Positions 18,836 to 28,151 of a DNA stretch of 64,000 nucleotides are shown here, piece by piece. Numbering within the stretch: the first letter of the stretch is position 1; each line of letters begins with the position of its first letter. The notes beneath the pieces are model-generated. The model was not told the DNA's origin. It was given only the letters and a program-made list of their open reading frames with translations, and ran no database searches. The stretch is from contig NZ_VOQQ01000001.1 of assembly GCF_007995055.1 (NCBI RefSeq), positions 1,967,001 to 2,031,000 of the forward strand, given 5' to 3'. This DNA comes from Sphingosinicella ginsenosidimutans (GTDB taxonomy: Bacteria; Pseudomonadota; Alphaproteobacteria; Sphingomonadales; Sphingomonadaceae). Position numbers and translations under genes: made by a program.

Positions 18836-21123
18836 GCCTTGAGCTCCGCCTCGCGCGCGAGGTTGCGGGCGAGCTGAGCCATGCCGGCGAGATAGGGCGG
18901 CGGGACGGCGACGCGGCGATAATCCTGCTGCGCGGCGGCGCGCAGGGTCCACATCGGATCGATGAGGTGCGGCCGGGCGAGCGCGACCAGATCGGCGCGG
19001 CCGGCGGCGAGGATCGAATTCACGTGATCGGCCTCGTAGATATTGCCCACCGCCATCGTCGTGAGCCGCCCTTCATTGCGGATCTGATCGGCGAAGGGGG
19101 TCTGGAACATGCGGCCGTAGACCGGCTGGCAATCCGCCCAGGTCTGGCCGGCGGACACGTCGATGAGGTCCGCGCCCGCCTCCGCAAAGGCGCGGCCGAT
19201 CGCCACCGCCTCGTCCGGCGTGACGCCGCGATCGCCCATCCAGTCATTGGCGGAGATGCGGACGGACATCGGCCGGTCTTCCGGCCAGGCGTCGCGCATC
19301 GCCCGGAAGACCTGGAGCGGGAAGCGCAGGCGATTGTCGAGGCTGCCGCCATATTCATCGGTGCGCCTGTTGGTGAGCGGCGTGATGAAGCTGGAGAGCA
19401 GATAGCCGTGGGCGGCGTGCAATTCGATCATGTCGAACCCGGCTTCGAGCCCCATGCGGACCGAGGCGACGAACTGCGCGATCGCCCGGTCCATGTCGGC
19501 GCGAGTCATCGGACGGGGGATCTGGTTGTCCGGGCCCCACGGCACGTCGGAGGCCGCCATGACCGGCCAGTTGCCGCTGTCCAGCGGCACGTCATAGCCC
19601 TCCCAGCCGACCTTGGTGGACCCCTTCGGTCCCGAATGGCCAAGCTGGAGGCAGAACTTTGCCCGGCTGCGCGCGTGGACGAAATCGACGATCCGCTTCC
19701 AGGCGGCGACATGCTCAGGCGCATAGATGCCGGCGCAGCCCGGCGTGATCCGCCCTTCCGGCGAGACGCAGGTCATTTCGGTGTAAAGGAGGCCGGCGCC
19801 GCCTTCGGCCCGCGCGCCATAATGGACGAGGTGGAAATCGTTCGGCAGGCCGTCGGTCGCCGAATAGGTCGCCATCGGCGAGACGACGACGCGGTTCGCC
19901 AGCGCCATGGCGCGCAGCCGGAACGGCGCGAACATCGGCGGCGCCGGCTCGTTCACCGGATGGCCGGCCGCCTGGGACTGGAACCAGCGCTCGACCCCCT
20001 CCAGCCAGGCCTTGTCCCGCAGCCGCAGATTTTCGTGGCTGACCCGCTGGGAGCGGGTGAGCAGCGAATATGCGAACTGGATCGGCGCGAAATGCAGATA
20101 GCGGTCGAGCGTCTCAAACCATTCGGTGGAGTTGCGCGCGCTGTTCTGGAGCTTCAGCACCTCGAGATTGCGCTCGGCCTGATATTCGGCGAGCGCGGCA
20201 TCGCGGGTGAGGCCCGGGCGGCTCAGCACCTCGGCGAGCTTGATCGCATCCTCGAGCGCGAGCTTGGTGCCCGATCCGATCGAGAAATGCGCGGTGTGCG
20301 CGGCATCGCCGAGCAGGATGAGATTGCGATAGTGCCAGGTGTCGCAGACGATCCGCCGGAAATTGAGCCAGGCCTGCGGCCCCGGCAGGTGGGTCGCGTT
20401 TGACATCAATGCGTGACCGTCGAGATATTTGGCGAAGATGCGTTCGCAGAGCGCGATCGCCTCGGGCTGGTCCATCCGGTCGAGCCCGAGCCCGGTCCAG
20501 GTGTCCGGGTCCATCTCGACGATGAAAGTGCTCATCCCCTCATCGAAGCGATAAGCGTGCGCCCAGACCCAGCCGGCTTCGGTCTCCTCGAAGGCGAAGG
20601 TGAAGGCCTCGAACGCCTTCGTCGTCCCGAACCAGAAGAACTTGTTGCGCCGAACCTGGACGTCGACGTCGAAATGCTCGGCGTAGCGGTCGCGGATCCG
20701 GCTGTTGGCCCCGTCGGCGGCGATGACGAGGTCGTAGCCGGCCCAGTCGTCGAGGTCGGCGCTCGCTTCATGTTCGAAATGCAGCGCCACGCCGAGATCG
20801 CGCGCCCGCGCCTGGAGCAGGTTGAGCAGGCGCTTGCGACCGATGCCGATGAAGCCGTGGCCGGACGAGCGGATCGTCTCGCCATGGATATGGACCTCGA
20901 TATCGTCCCAATGCGCGAATTCGGAGGCGATCGCCGCGCCGGAGACCGGATCGTTCGCCATCAGGTTCTCGACCGTCTGGTCGGAGAAGACGACGCCCCA
21001 GCCGAACGTGTCGTCGGGCCGGTTGCGTTCGAAGACGTGCACGTCGTGCGCCGCATCACGCAGCTTCATCGAGATCGCGAAATAGAGCCCGGCGGGCCCC
21101 CCGCCGAGGCAAGCGATGCGCAT
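18832..21123 (-). CDS. Bifunctional aryl-CoA monooxygenase/reductase (2-aminobenzoyl-CoA or salicylyl-CoA type)
   Basis: A 763-residue fusion. Residues 1 to about 390 form a class A FAD monooxygenase ([53 protein letters not shown]). From about 400 to the end is an old-yellow-enzyme FMN domain ([42 protein letters not shown]). This pairing is that of Azoarcus 2-aminobenzoyl-CoA monooxygenase/reductase, which hydroxylates the ring and then reduces it, removing aromaticity; the salicylyl-CoA 5-hydroxylase/oxidoreductases share the layout. It is the promoter-proximal gene of the seven-gene operon. ATG 21123 begins directly at the FAD fold. The RidA gene favours the amino substrate. Confidence 0.93.
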   Translation of the reverse strand: MRIACLGGGPAGLYFAISMKLRDAAHDVHVFERNRPDDTFGWGVVFSDQTVENLMANDPVSGAAIASEFAHWDDIEVHIHGETIRSSGHGFIGIGRKRLLNLLQARARDLGVALHFEHEASADLDDWAGYDLVIAADGANSRIRDRYAEHFDVDVQVRRNKFFWFGTTKAFEAFTFAFEETEAGWVWAHAYRFDEGMSTFIVEMDPDTWTGLGLDRMDQPEAIALCERIFAKYLDGHALMSNATHLPGPQAWLNFRRIVCDTWHYRNLILLGDAAHTAHFSIGSGTKLALEDAIKLAEVLSRPGLTRDAALAEYQAERNLEVLKLQNSARNSTEWFETLDRYLHFAPIQFAYSLLTRSQRVSHENLRLRDKAWLEGVERWFQSQAAGHPVNEPAPPMFAPFRLRAMALANRVVVSPMATYSATDGLPNDFHLVHYGARAEGGAGLLYTEMTCVSPEGRITPGCAGIYAPEHVAAWKRIVDFVHARSRAKFCLQLGHSGPKGSTKVGWEGYDVPLDSGNWPVMAASDVPWGPDNQIPRPMTRADMDRAIAQFVASVRMGLEAGFDMIELHAAHGYLLSSFITPLTNRRTDEYGGSLDNRLRFPLQVFRAMRDAWPEDRPMSVRISANDWMGDRGVTPDEAVAIGRAFAEAGADLIDVSAGQTWADCQPVYGRMFQTPFADQIRNEGRLTTMAVGNIYEADHVNSILAAGRADLVALARPHLIDPMWTLRAAAQQDYRRVAVPPPYLAGMAQLARNLAREAELKA

Positions 21124-21142
21124 TCCGCCTTCCCCCGGTTCT

Positions 21143-21178
21143 TTAGTCTTAAACTATCTCGCCGTTTCGCCGCGTCAA
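21143..21178 (-). promoter_or_regulatory. Candidate promoter/operator of the aryl-CoA operon
   Basis: On the minus strand TTGACG (21178-21173) and TAGTTT (21156-21151) are separated by 16 bases, giving a sigma-70-like promoter 28 bases before the ATG at 21123. The imperfect dyad TAGTCTTAAACTA (21144-21156) covers the -10 region and is a plausible MarR site. Assigned by eye only. Confidence 0.4.
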
Positions 21179-21287
21179 GAGGCACTTGGACAGCAAGGTT
21201 GAGGGCCTGTCTCGAATGGCGGATGCACGATCGCCGGGCAACGCGTGGCGCGGCCCGGCGATCGATCGTCTGGTTGATCGCGGATCG

Positions 21288-23747
21288 TCAGAAGGCGACG
21301 CTGGCCTCGATGCCGTACGTCCGCGGCGGATTGAAATTGGCATAGTCGCCGAGGATCGCGGCATTGGCGGCCGAGCGGCGGTAGATGTGCGTTTCGTTGA
21401 GCAGGTTGCGGCTCCACAGCGAAAAGGTCATCCGCGCGCCGTTCCCCATCGCCACATCGGCAAGAGCGATCCGCCCGTTCACCACGAAGCTCGAGTCCGT
21501 CTTCACCGCCTCGTTCTGGAAGCTGTATTGCGGATCGGCGTAATTGGCGTCGAGGTGGATGCGAAGCGACGCGTCCGCGAAGCCGAGCGGCGAACTCCAG
21601 TCGATCGAGCCGGTCGCGGCATTCCTCGGCGTATAGACGACGAACACCTGGAAGGGGATGTTGCCGAGGAACGGGTTCGGCGTCGCCGGCACGTGGGTGT
21701 AGGTATAGGCGTAGGACGCGCCGATGGTGAGGTTCTGCGTGATCCGCGCGGTGAAATCCGCCTCGAGGCCGCGAATTCGCGAGGTGCCGGGGGCGTTGCG
21801 CGTCTCTTCCGTGTGCAGGTTGAAGGTCGGGCTGTTGGGATCGGTGTCGACATTGTCGAAATCGGTCTGGGTGCCGGTGCGGTCCATCATGTAACCGGCG
21901 AGATTGAGCCGGACCCTGCGATCGAGCAGATCGAGCTTCGCGCCGATTTCATAGGATTTGACCACTTCGGGGCCGAAGGCGGTGAAGGTCTGCGAGCGAT
22001 CGTTCGCGCCGCCGGCGCGGTAGCCGGTGGCGTAGCGGGCATAGAGATTGACGCCCGGCGCGACATCGGCCGCGATCGTCGCCATCGGATCGAAGCGGTT
22101 GCCGCGGAAATGGAACTCGAAGGCCGCGGGCTGGCCGTTGACGAAGGTCAGCGTGCCGTCGCGCCGGTCGTCGGTATAGCGGCCGCCGACGGTGAGGTGG
22201 AGGAGATCGAGCCCCGGCGGGGTCCATGTCGCCTGGCCATAAGCGGCATAGCTGCGCGCCCGCGCATTGCTGTCGCGCTGAACGAACCAGTCGGCCGGGT
22301 CCCAGCCCTGGTTGGCCGAGGTGATCGTGCCCGGAACGGTTTCGCTGTTGATCGTATAGCCGGTGCCGTCGGCATTCCATCGGTTGCTCGACGGCGTCGC
22401 CGCGCGCTCGCGCGCATGTTCGTTGAAATAATAGAGGCCGAGCACATAATCGATGTGCGAGAAGCTGCCGACCGCCTGGAATTCCTGGCTGAACTGCGAC
22501 TGATCGAGGTGCGAGAGGCTGTAGCGGCTGAAATTCGCATTGGGCGCGAAGATCGTTCGGTGGGCGCCGCCGGAATTGTCCCACTGATCGGTGGTGACGC
22601 CGCGCCAGGCGGTGATCGACCGCAGCTCGATCGCCGGGGAGATCTGGTAGCGCAGGTTGGCCGAGGTGCCGTGCGTGCGATCGACGCTCGGCTGCTGCGG
22701 CACGCCGATATCGGCGACGCGCATCCGATGATCGCCGCTGACGACGACCAGCGGGGACAAGGGCGCGATGCAGGCCGTGCAGGCCGGGGCGCCGGCGGGG
22801 CTGCCCGGGGCAACGAGACGGTTGGTGGTGGGATCATAGACGCCGACGACGCGGCCCTGCGGATTGTAATTGACCAGCTGGCTGTAATTGGGCGTGTTCT
22901 CGTCCTTCGACTGATCGTAGGAGAAGTCGGCGGTGAAGCCCTGGAAGGGCGTCCAGCGCGCCTGCACGCGCCCGCCGACGCGGTGATAGAAATTCCAGCC
23001 GGTCTGGCCGGCCAGCGGATTGAGCACCGTCGGATCCTGATGCTGGACGACGGCGTCGAGCTTGACCGCGACATTGGCGACGGCGGGAAGATCGACGTGG
23101 ACCTGCCCGGAATAGCTGCCGTAATTGCCGATGCCGGCGTTTGCGCGAAGGCCGAATTCGCCGGTCGGCTGGCGGGTGACGATGCTCAAGGCGCCGCCCT
23201 CGGTGTTGCGGCCGAACAAGGTGCCCTGCGGCCCGCGCAGCACCTCGATCCGCTCCACGTCGAACAAGGCGGCGTTGAGGCCCTGCGAACGGCCGAGATA
23301 GACGCCGTCGAGATAGACGCCCACGCCCGAATCCCGCGCCGTCTGGTTCTGATCGAAGGGGACGATGCCGCGGATGCCGATGGTGAGCGCGGACTGCCGC
23401 GCCTCGAAGGTCGCGACCCGAAGCGACGGGACGGCGCCGTCGGCGAGATCATAGAGCGCCTGGACGTGGCGATCGGCGACGCTCTGGGGATCGAGCACGC
23501 TCACCGCGACCGGCGTGTCCTGCAAATTGGTCTCGCGCCGGGTCGCGGTGACGATCACCTCGCCGAGGCTCTGGGCGGACGAATCGTCCGCCGGCGCGGC
23601 GGAGGCGGGAGCGCCGGTGCCTTCGGTCGGCTCGGCGGTGACGGCCGGCATGTCGGCGGCGGCCTGCGCATGGACGCCGGCTGGCGCGAAGGCGAGCAGC
23701 GCCCCGCCGAGAAGCAACTGGCGGCGAAGCAGGTGGTGGTAGCGCAT
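21288..23747 (-). CDS. TonB-dependent receptor
   Basis: An 819-residue outer-membrane receptor. Signal peptide RRQLLLGGALLAFAPAGVHA; TonB-box-like EVIVTATRRE; plug domain with NLQDTPVAVSVLD and RGPQGTLFGRNTEGGALSIVT; 22-strand barrel ending in Phe (YGIEASVAF). The LQDTPVA/RGPQGTLFGRN type is widespread in sphingomonads for small organic ligands. It lies just downstream of, and on the same strand direction as, the aryl-CoA operon but upstream in transcription order, so import of the aromatic substrate is possible. No AGCGCT operator is near it, unlike the other two receptors in the window. Confidence 0.93.
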   Translation of the reverse strand: MRYHHLLRRQLLLGGALLAFAPAGVHAQAAADMPAVTAEPTEGTGAPASAAPADDSSAQSLGEVIVTATRRETNLQDTPVAVSVLDPQSVADRHVQALYDLADGAVPSLRVATFEARQSALTIGIRGIVPFDQNQTARDSGVGVYLDGVYLGRSQGLNAALFDVERIEVLRGPQGTLFGRNTEGGALSIVTRQPTGEFGLRANAGIGNYGSYSGQVHVDLPAVANVAVKLDAVVQHQDPTVLNPLAGQTGWNFYHRVGGRVQARWTPFQGFTADFSYDQSKDENTPNYSQLVNYNPQGRVVGVYDPTTNRLVAPGSPAGAPACTACIAPLSPLVVVSGDHRMRVADIGVPQQPSVDRTHGTSANLRYQISPAIELRSITAWRGVTTDQWDNSGGAHRTIFAPNANFSRYSLSHLDQSQFSQEFQAVGSFSHIDYVLGLYYFNEHARERAATPSSNRWNADGTGYTINSETVPGTITSANQGWDPADWFVQRDSNARARSYAAYGQATWTPPGLDLLHLTVGGRYTDDRRDGTLTFVNGQPAAFEFHFRGNRFDPMATIAADVAPGVNLYARYATGYRAGGANDRSQTFTAFGPEVVKSYEIGAKLDLLDRRVRLNLAGYMMDRTGTQTDFDNVDTDPNSPTFNLHTEETRNAPGTSRIRGLEADFTARITQNLTIGASYAYTYTHVPATPNPFLGNIPFQVFVVYTPRNAATGSIDWSSPLGFADASLRIHLDANYADPQYSFQNEAVKTDSSFVVNGRIALADVAMGNGARMTFSLWSRNLLNETHIYRRSAANAAILGDYANFNPPRTYGIEASVAF

Positions 23748-23762
23748 GGTGTCGAACTCCCT

Positions 23763-23844
23763 CGATGATCGTCCCGCGGCCGATGCTGGAGGGTGTGACT
23801 GGCCGCGCCGGCCCCGCGGCGCAGGCTGCCAGTCACGATCATCG
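23763..23844 (-). other. Highly structured leader of the TonB receptor mRNA
   Basis: Nested inverted repeats lie just before the receptor start: CGATGATCGT (23763-23772) with ACGATCATCG (23835-23844), and inside it GTGACTGGC (23795-23803) with GCCAGTCAC (23828-23836). In the RNA these two pairings share a base or two and could be alternative structures, which is how a cis-regulatory leader would look. I see no cobalamin box or other known riboswitch consensus. Confidence 0.4.
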
Positions 23845-23990
23845 CCCCACGGTTCGCCCGCTCAGGGGCGCCGTAGCCACGGGCCGGGTCAGTTCGGTTT
23901 CGCTTTTGCGACAGCTTCGTGACGGGCCTGAAGATCGGTCGCGGCATGAAAATTCGAGCGATCCGCAGCGCGGCGCGCTATAGGGCCGCG

Positions 23991-24491
23991 ATGCACTGGT
24001 TGACCGGCCTCGCCCTGTTCCTCGCCACCGTGATCGGCATGGAGGGCGTCGCCTATGTCGCGCACCGCTGGGTGATGCACGGGCCGGGCTGGTTCCTGCA
24101 CGAAAGCCATCATCGGGCGCGCACGGGGCGCTTCGAGGCGAACGATCTCTACGCGGTGATCTTCGCGATCCCGTCGATCCTGCTGATCCTCGGCGGGGTC
24201 GATCTCGGCTGGGGCGAATGGGCGATCTGGGTTGGCGCCGGGATTGCCGCTTATGGCGCGATCTATTTCGGCTTTCACGACGTCATCGTCCACAAGCGGC
24301 TGGCCCACCGCTACGTGCCGCGATCGGCTTATATGAAGCGCATCGTCCAGGCCCACCGGCTCCACCACGCTGTCGAGACCAAGGCGGGGACGGTCAGCTT
24401 CGGCTTCCTCTGGGCGCCCCCCGCGGAGGAGTTGAAGGCGGAGCTCAAGCGGCGGGAGCGGGCAGGAGTTCGGGCGCCGGCGGGGCGTTAG
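23991..24491 (+). CDS. crtZ: Beta-carotene hydroxylase CrtZ
   Basis: A 166-residue di-iron membrane hydroxylase that adds 3- and 3'-hydroxyls to beta-carotene (zeaxanthin formation). All His boxes are present: HRWVMH, HESHH, HDVIVH and HRLHH. Several transmembrane segments (LTGLALFLATVIGMEGVAY; YAVIFAIPSILLILGGV). I start at ATG 23991, giving the usual MHWLTGLALFLATV N-terminus with AGGG a few bases before; in-frame ATG 23946 and GTG 23919 would add a basic tail of 15-24 residues. Its stop overlaps the convergent crtB stop by four bases. Confidence 0.9.
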   Translation: MHWLTGLALFLATVIGMEGVAYVAHRWVMHGPGWFLHESHHRARTGRFEANDLYAVIFAIPSILLILGGVDLGWGEWAIWVGAGIAAYGAIYFGFHDVIVHKRLAHRYVPRSAYMKRIVQAHRLHHAVETKAGTVSFGFLWAPPAEELKAELKRRERAGVRAPAGR

Positions 24492-25405
24492 CGCGGCCGG
24501 GTCCAAAGCCCGGTGCGGTCGACCGGCGCCGGCCGATCGCCGCATTCCATCAGGGCGTTGGCGACCAGCACGATCTTTTCCGGCTTGTGGACGACGGTGC
24601 GGCTGTCCCAGGCATGCGGGCCGCGGGCGACGACCTTGCGGGCGATGCCGCCATAGATGTTCGCCGCCGACAGCACCGCCCAGCGCGCGCGGAAGGGGAG
24701 GCGTGCCGCCCCGACACGGGCCGAGGCTTCATAGCGCTCGACCAGCGCGCCGAGCCGCTCGGCAACGCGGGCGAGATGGTCGCGATCCGCCGGATCCACC
24801 GCGCCCCATTCGGCGGGGATATAGACCCGGCCGACGCCATGATCCTCGACGATGTCGCGGGCGATGTTGGCGAGCTGGAAGGCGAGGCCGAGATCGGAGG
24901 CGCGGTCGAGCGTGTCCTCGTCGTCCGGCGTGACCCCCATCAGCACCGCCATCATGCAGCCGACCGCGCCGGCGACGTGGTAGCAATAGCGCAAGAGGTC
25001 GTCCTCGCCTTGCGGCCGCCAGCCATCGGCGTCGAGCGCGAAGCCGGCGAGGTGGTCGTCGATGAAACGGCGGGGAATCGCGCATTCGGCCGCGACCACG
25101 CGGAGCGCATCGAACGGGGCGACCCCCACCGCTTCGCCGGCGAGGGCGCGGTTCGTGGTCTCGCGGATGAAGGCGATGCGCCGCTGCGGATCGGCGGGGG
25201 CGGCGGCGCCGTGGCCGAGCGTCTGCCCGTCGGCCAGATCGTCGCAGGCGCGGCACCAGCTGTAGAGCAGCCAGGCGCGCTCGCGCGTCTGCTGATCGAA
25301 CAAATTGCTCGCGAAGCGGAAGGATTTGGAGCCGTTGCGGATGATCCGCTCGGCCTCCGCGACGAGCGATCCCCTTTCGGCTTCCGGAGCGCGATCGGCT
25401 ATCAT
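24488..25405 (-). CDS. crtB: Phytoene synthase CrtB
   Basis: Condenses two geranylgeranyl diphosphates to phytoene. The 305-residue protein has both Asp-rich motifs, DDLAD (in CRACDDLADGQ) and ARDIVEDHGVGRVYIP, plus YCYHVAGAVGCMM. ATG 25405 is chosen; the frame continues upstream for 12 codons, but those (LRRFAPRND) are the translation of a dispersed palindrome and not part of the enzyme. It is the last gene of the crtY-crtI-crtB direction, with the palindrome separating it from crtI. Confidence 0.94.
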   Translation of the reverse strand: MIADRAPEAERGSLVAEAERIIRNGSKSFRFASNLFDQQTRERAWLLYSWCRACDDLADGQTLGHGAAAPADPQRRIAFIRETTNRALAGEAVGVAPFDALRVVAAECAIPRRFIDDHLAGFALDADGWRPQGEDDLLRYCYHVAGAVGCMMAVLMGVTPDDEDTLDRASDLGLAFQLANIARDIVEDHGVGRVYIPAEWGAVDPADRDHLARVAERLGALVERYEASARVGAARLPFRARWAVLSAANIYGGIARKVVARGPHAWDSRTVVHKPEKIVLVANALMECGDRPAPVDRTGLWTRPR

Positions 25406-25410
25406 CGGAC

Positions 25411-25504
25411 CGTCATTGCGGGGAGCGAAGCGACGAAGCAATCTACCCGCGCCGGCCGCCGCACTGGATTGCTTCCCCCGGCTTGCGCCGGGGTCCCAAT
25501 GACG
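25411..25504. repeat. Dispersed palindromic repeat between crtI and crtB
   Basis: Outer arms CGTCATTG (25411-25418) and CAATGACG (25497-25504), inner arms GAAGCAATC (25435-25443) and GATTGCTTC (25467-25475), and a GC hairpin CCCCGGC/GCCGGGG (25476-25493). This is the familiar GTCATTGC...GAAGCAATC element scattered in alphaproteobacterial genomes. It would fold into a strong structure in the crtYIB transcript. Confidence 0.85.
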
Positions 25505-25525
25505 AAGGTGCCGGGGGAATGCGTG

Positions 25526-27007
25526 TCAGCGGCCGAGATCATCGATCATCAATCCTGCAGTCGCCTTGGCGCTGCCGACGACCCCGGGGATGCCCGCGCC
25601 CGGATGGGTGCCGGCGCCGACGAAATAGAGGTTCGGGATCACATCGTCACGGTTGTGGACGCGGAACCAGGCGCTCTGGGTCAGCAGCGGTTCCAGGCTG
25701 AAGGCGGACCCCAGATGCGCGCCGAGATCGCCGGCGAAGTCCGCCGGCGTATAGTGGAAGCAGGTGGTGATGTTGCGCCGCAGCCCCGGGGCGACGCGCT
25801 GCTCCACGATTTCGAGGATGCGGTCGCGATAGCGCGGCCCCTCGATGCTCCAGTCCACATCGAGCTTGCCGAGATGCGGCACCGGGGCGAGCGCGTAGAA
25901 GGTCGAATCGCCGATCGGCGCCATCGACGGATCGGTGATGCTGGGGTGGTGGAGATAGAGCGACGGATCGTCGGCGAGCCGCCCCTTCGCATAGATGTCG
26001 TCGAGCAGGCCCCTGTAGCGCGGGCCGAACAGGATCGTGTGGTGCTTGATGTCGGGATAGTCGCCCTTCGCGCCGAAGTGGACGACGAAGAGCGATGGGG
26101 AGAAGCGCTTGCGCCGCAGCTTCGCCGCCGCCGACGCCCCCCGCCTGTGCCCGCGAATGAGATCGTAGGAATGGACGACATCGCCGTTGGAGGCGATCGC
26201 GTCGAACTGGGCATGCCAGCCGCTTCTGGTGAGCAGGCCCGTTGCGCGGCCGTCGCCGGTGAAGATCTCCTCGACCGGATCGGCGAGGCGCAAGGTGCCG
26301 CCGATCCGCTCGAAATGCGCGACCATGCCCTTCACCAGCGCATTTGTGCCGCCGCGCGCGAACCAGACCCCGCCATCGCGCTCCAGCTTGTGGATCAGGG
26401 CGTAGATCGAGCTCGTCGTCATCGGATTGCCGCCGACGAGGAGGGTGTGGAACGACAGCGCCTCGCGCAGATGCTCGTCCTTCACGAAGCCCGACACGAT
26501 CGAATAGACCGATCGCCAGGCCTGATAGCGCATCAGGCTGGGCCCCGCCTTCAGCATCGCGGCGAAATCGAGGAAGGGGACCGCGCCGAGCTTCTCATAG
26601 CCTTCGCGATAGACGCCGGCCGAATAGCGAAGGAACTTCGCATAGCCATCGACATCGTCGGGGTTCAGCGCGGCGATCTGCTCGGTGAGGCGGGCGTCGT
26701 CATTGCTATAGTCGAACACCGTCCCGTCCGGCCATGAGAGCCGGTAGAAGGGCGCGACCGGCATCAGCTCGACATCGCGGCGCATGTCGGCGCCGGTCAG
26801 GCCCCACAGCTCTCTCAGGCAATCGGGATCGGTGATGACGGTCGGGCCGGCATCGAAGACATAGCCGTCCTTCACCCAGTGATAGGCACGGCCGCCCGGC
26901 TTGTCGCGCGCCTCGACGATGGTCGTGTCGATCCCGGCGGACTGGAGCCGGATGCCCAGCGCGAGGCCGCCGAAGCCGGCGCCGATGATGGCGGCGGTCC
27001 TGGTCAT
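25526..27007 (-). CDS. crtI: Phytoene desaturase CrtI
   Basis: A 493-residue FAD enzyme that converts phytoene to lycopene. N-terminal dinucleotide fold AAIIGAGFGGLALGIRLQ; EARDKPGGRAY; and the C-terminal CrtI signature NLYFVGAGTHPGAGIPGVVGSAKATAGL. Length is standard. ATG 27007 begins at the FAD fold and overlaps the crtY stop by four bases, so crtY and crtI are translationally coupled. Confidence 0.95.
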   Translation of the reverse strand: MTRTAAIIGAGFGGLALGIRLQSAGIDTTIVEARDKPGGRAYHWVKDGYVFDAGPTVITDPDCLRELWGLTGADMRRDVELMPVAPFYRLSWPDGTVFDYSNDDARLTEQIAALNPDDVDGYAKFLRYSAGVYREGYEKLGAVPFLDFAAMLKAGPSLMRYQAWRSVYSIVSGFVKDEHLREALSFHTLLVGGNPMTTSSIYALIHKLERDGGVWFARGGTNALVKGMVAHFERIGGTLRLADPVEEIFTGDGRATGLLTRSGWHAQFDAIASNGDVVHSYDLIRGHRRGASAAAKLRRKRFSPSLFVVHFGAKGDYPDIKHHTILFGPRYRGLLDDIYAKGRLADDPSLYLHHPSITDPSMAPIGDSTFYALAPVPHLGKLDVDWSIEGPRYRDRILEIVEQRVAPGLRRNITTCFHYTPADFAGDLGAHLGSAFSLEPLLTQSAWFRVHNRDDVIPNLYFVGAGTHPGAGIPGVVGSAKATAGLMIDDLGR

Positions 27008-28095
27008 GCGAGGGCCTTCAGCGCGCGCAGCAGCGGCACGGGCGGCTTGCCCGAAAGGATCCGCGCCTTGTCCGCGAAGGTTGAGCCGGCGGCGTAGAAG
27101 CGCTCGATCAGGCGCGGATCGAGCCGGTAGAAATGCTGGAGCACCCTGTAGCGATCGGCCGGCGGCGCGGCGCGGAACAGCATCCGATCGAGCAGCCGGT
27201 AGAATCCGCGCGCCTTCCACAGCCGCTTCGCCTCGGCGCGGAGCAGCTGGGGCAGCCTGGCGAAATCGCGCTGGCGGGCGATCAGCAGCGCGATCCGCAC
27301 CGCATCCGGGAGCGAATAGCCGGTGGTCGGATGGAAGAAGCCGCCGCGCAGCCCGATCCGCGCCGCTCCTTCGGTCTCGGGCCAGAAGGCGTCGAAATCC
27401 CCGCCCATCGCGACCGGGAGCACGCCGGCTTCCTCGCCCTCCACCGCGGCGATGCGCCAGCCGCGCGCGTCGGCATAGGCCTCGATCCGCGCGGCGAGCG
27501 CCGCCCGGTCCAGCGTCGGATCGGTGCTGTAATAGGTGTCCTCGATCAGGAGTCGGTCCTCGGCGAAGGGCAGGCAGTAGATGAAGCGATAGCCGTCCGT
27601 CTGATCGACGCAAGCGTCCATCACGATCGGGCGGGCAAGGCCGTGCGGCGCGGCGAGCCGGAGATCGCGGCCGACGAACTTCTGCCAGCCGAGATCGAGC
27701 GCGTCGAGGTTCGCGGCGCCGCGCGCGTCGATATCGATCCGCGCTTCGTCGACGCCCTCGCCAAGCCGGTACTGGTCGGGGCGGAGCCGCTCGCGCACCA
27801 GCGCGTCGAGACGATCGGACCGGGTGCTGTTGTAGCGGGTGGGGAGCGTGCGTGCCCGGTCCGGAAAACGGACGTCATAACCGTCCCAGCTTGCCGCGAT
27901 CATCGGCTCGACCAGCCAGCGATCGCCCGGCGCGACGTCAGCATCGAAGAAGGACCAGACATGATTGCCGCCGAAGCGCTCGCCCTGCTCGACCAGCACG
28001 AAGTCGGCATCGGGCCTGAGCTTGGCGAGCGCCAGCGCGACAAGGCAGCCGGCAAGGCCGCCGCCGGCGATCGTCAATGGCCCGTCCCGCGTCAC
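27004..28095 (-). CDS. crtY: Lycopene beta-cyclase CrtY (possibly shortened)
   Basis: Cyclises lycopene to beta-carotene. The 363-residue protein has GGGLAGCLVALALAK, GGNHVWSFFDADV, the FYRLLDRMLFRAA region and the end RILSGKPPVPLLRALKAL of bacterial CrtY. GTG 28095 is the start. Compared with my memory of Pantoea CrtY, the stretch between the LRPD helix and the IDARG turn is about 14-16 residues shorter, as if one beta-hairpin were deleted in frame; whether that affects activity cannot be told here. It is first in crtY-crtI(-crtB) and diverges from the sterol desaturase gene. Confidence 0.9.
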   Translation of the reverse strand: MTRDGPLTIAGGGLAGCLVALALAKLRPDADFVLVEQGERFGGNHVWSFFDADVAPGDRWLVEPMIAASWDGYDVRFPDRARTLPTRYNSTRSDRLDALVRERLRPDQYRLGEGVDEARIDIDARGAANLDALDLGWQKFVGRDLRLAAPHGLARPIVMDACVDQTDGYRFIYCLPFAEDRLLIEDTYYSTDPTLDRAALAARIEAYADARGWRIAAVEGEEAGVLPVAMGGDFDAFWPETEGAARIGLRGGFFHPTTGYSLPDAVRIALLIARQRDFARLPQLLRAEAKRLWKARGFYRLLDRMLFRAAPPADRYRVLQHFYRLDPRLIERFYAAGSTFADKARILSGKPPVPLLRALKALA

Positions 28096-28151
28096 CTCGC
28101 CCTCCTACGCAAGGCCTTCGCGGAACGCCACCGCGCGTGTAGGGAAGCCGT

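Noticed and set aside
19980..19995. AGCGCT core inside the aryl-CoA monooxygenase gene (and another near 24731 in crtB)
   Set aside because: The flanks do not match the TGKK/MHCR arms and both are inside coding sequence, so they are chance hexamers.
21186..23768. 860-codon plus-strand open frame
   Set aside because: Antisense shadow of the TonB receptor at 21288-23747, with no recognisable domain.
23762..23845. Cobalamin riboswitch before the TonB receptor
   Set aside because: The leader is structured, but no B12 box or the expected conserved segments could be found.
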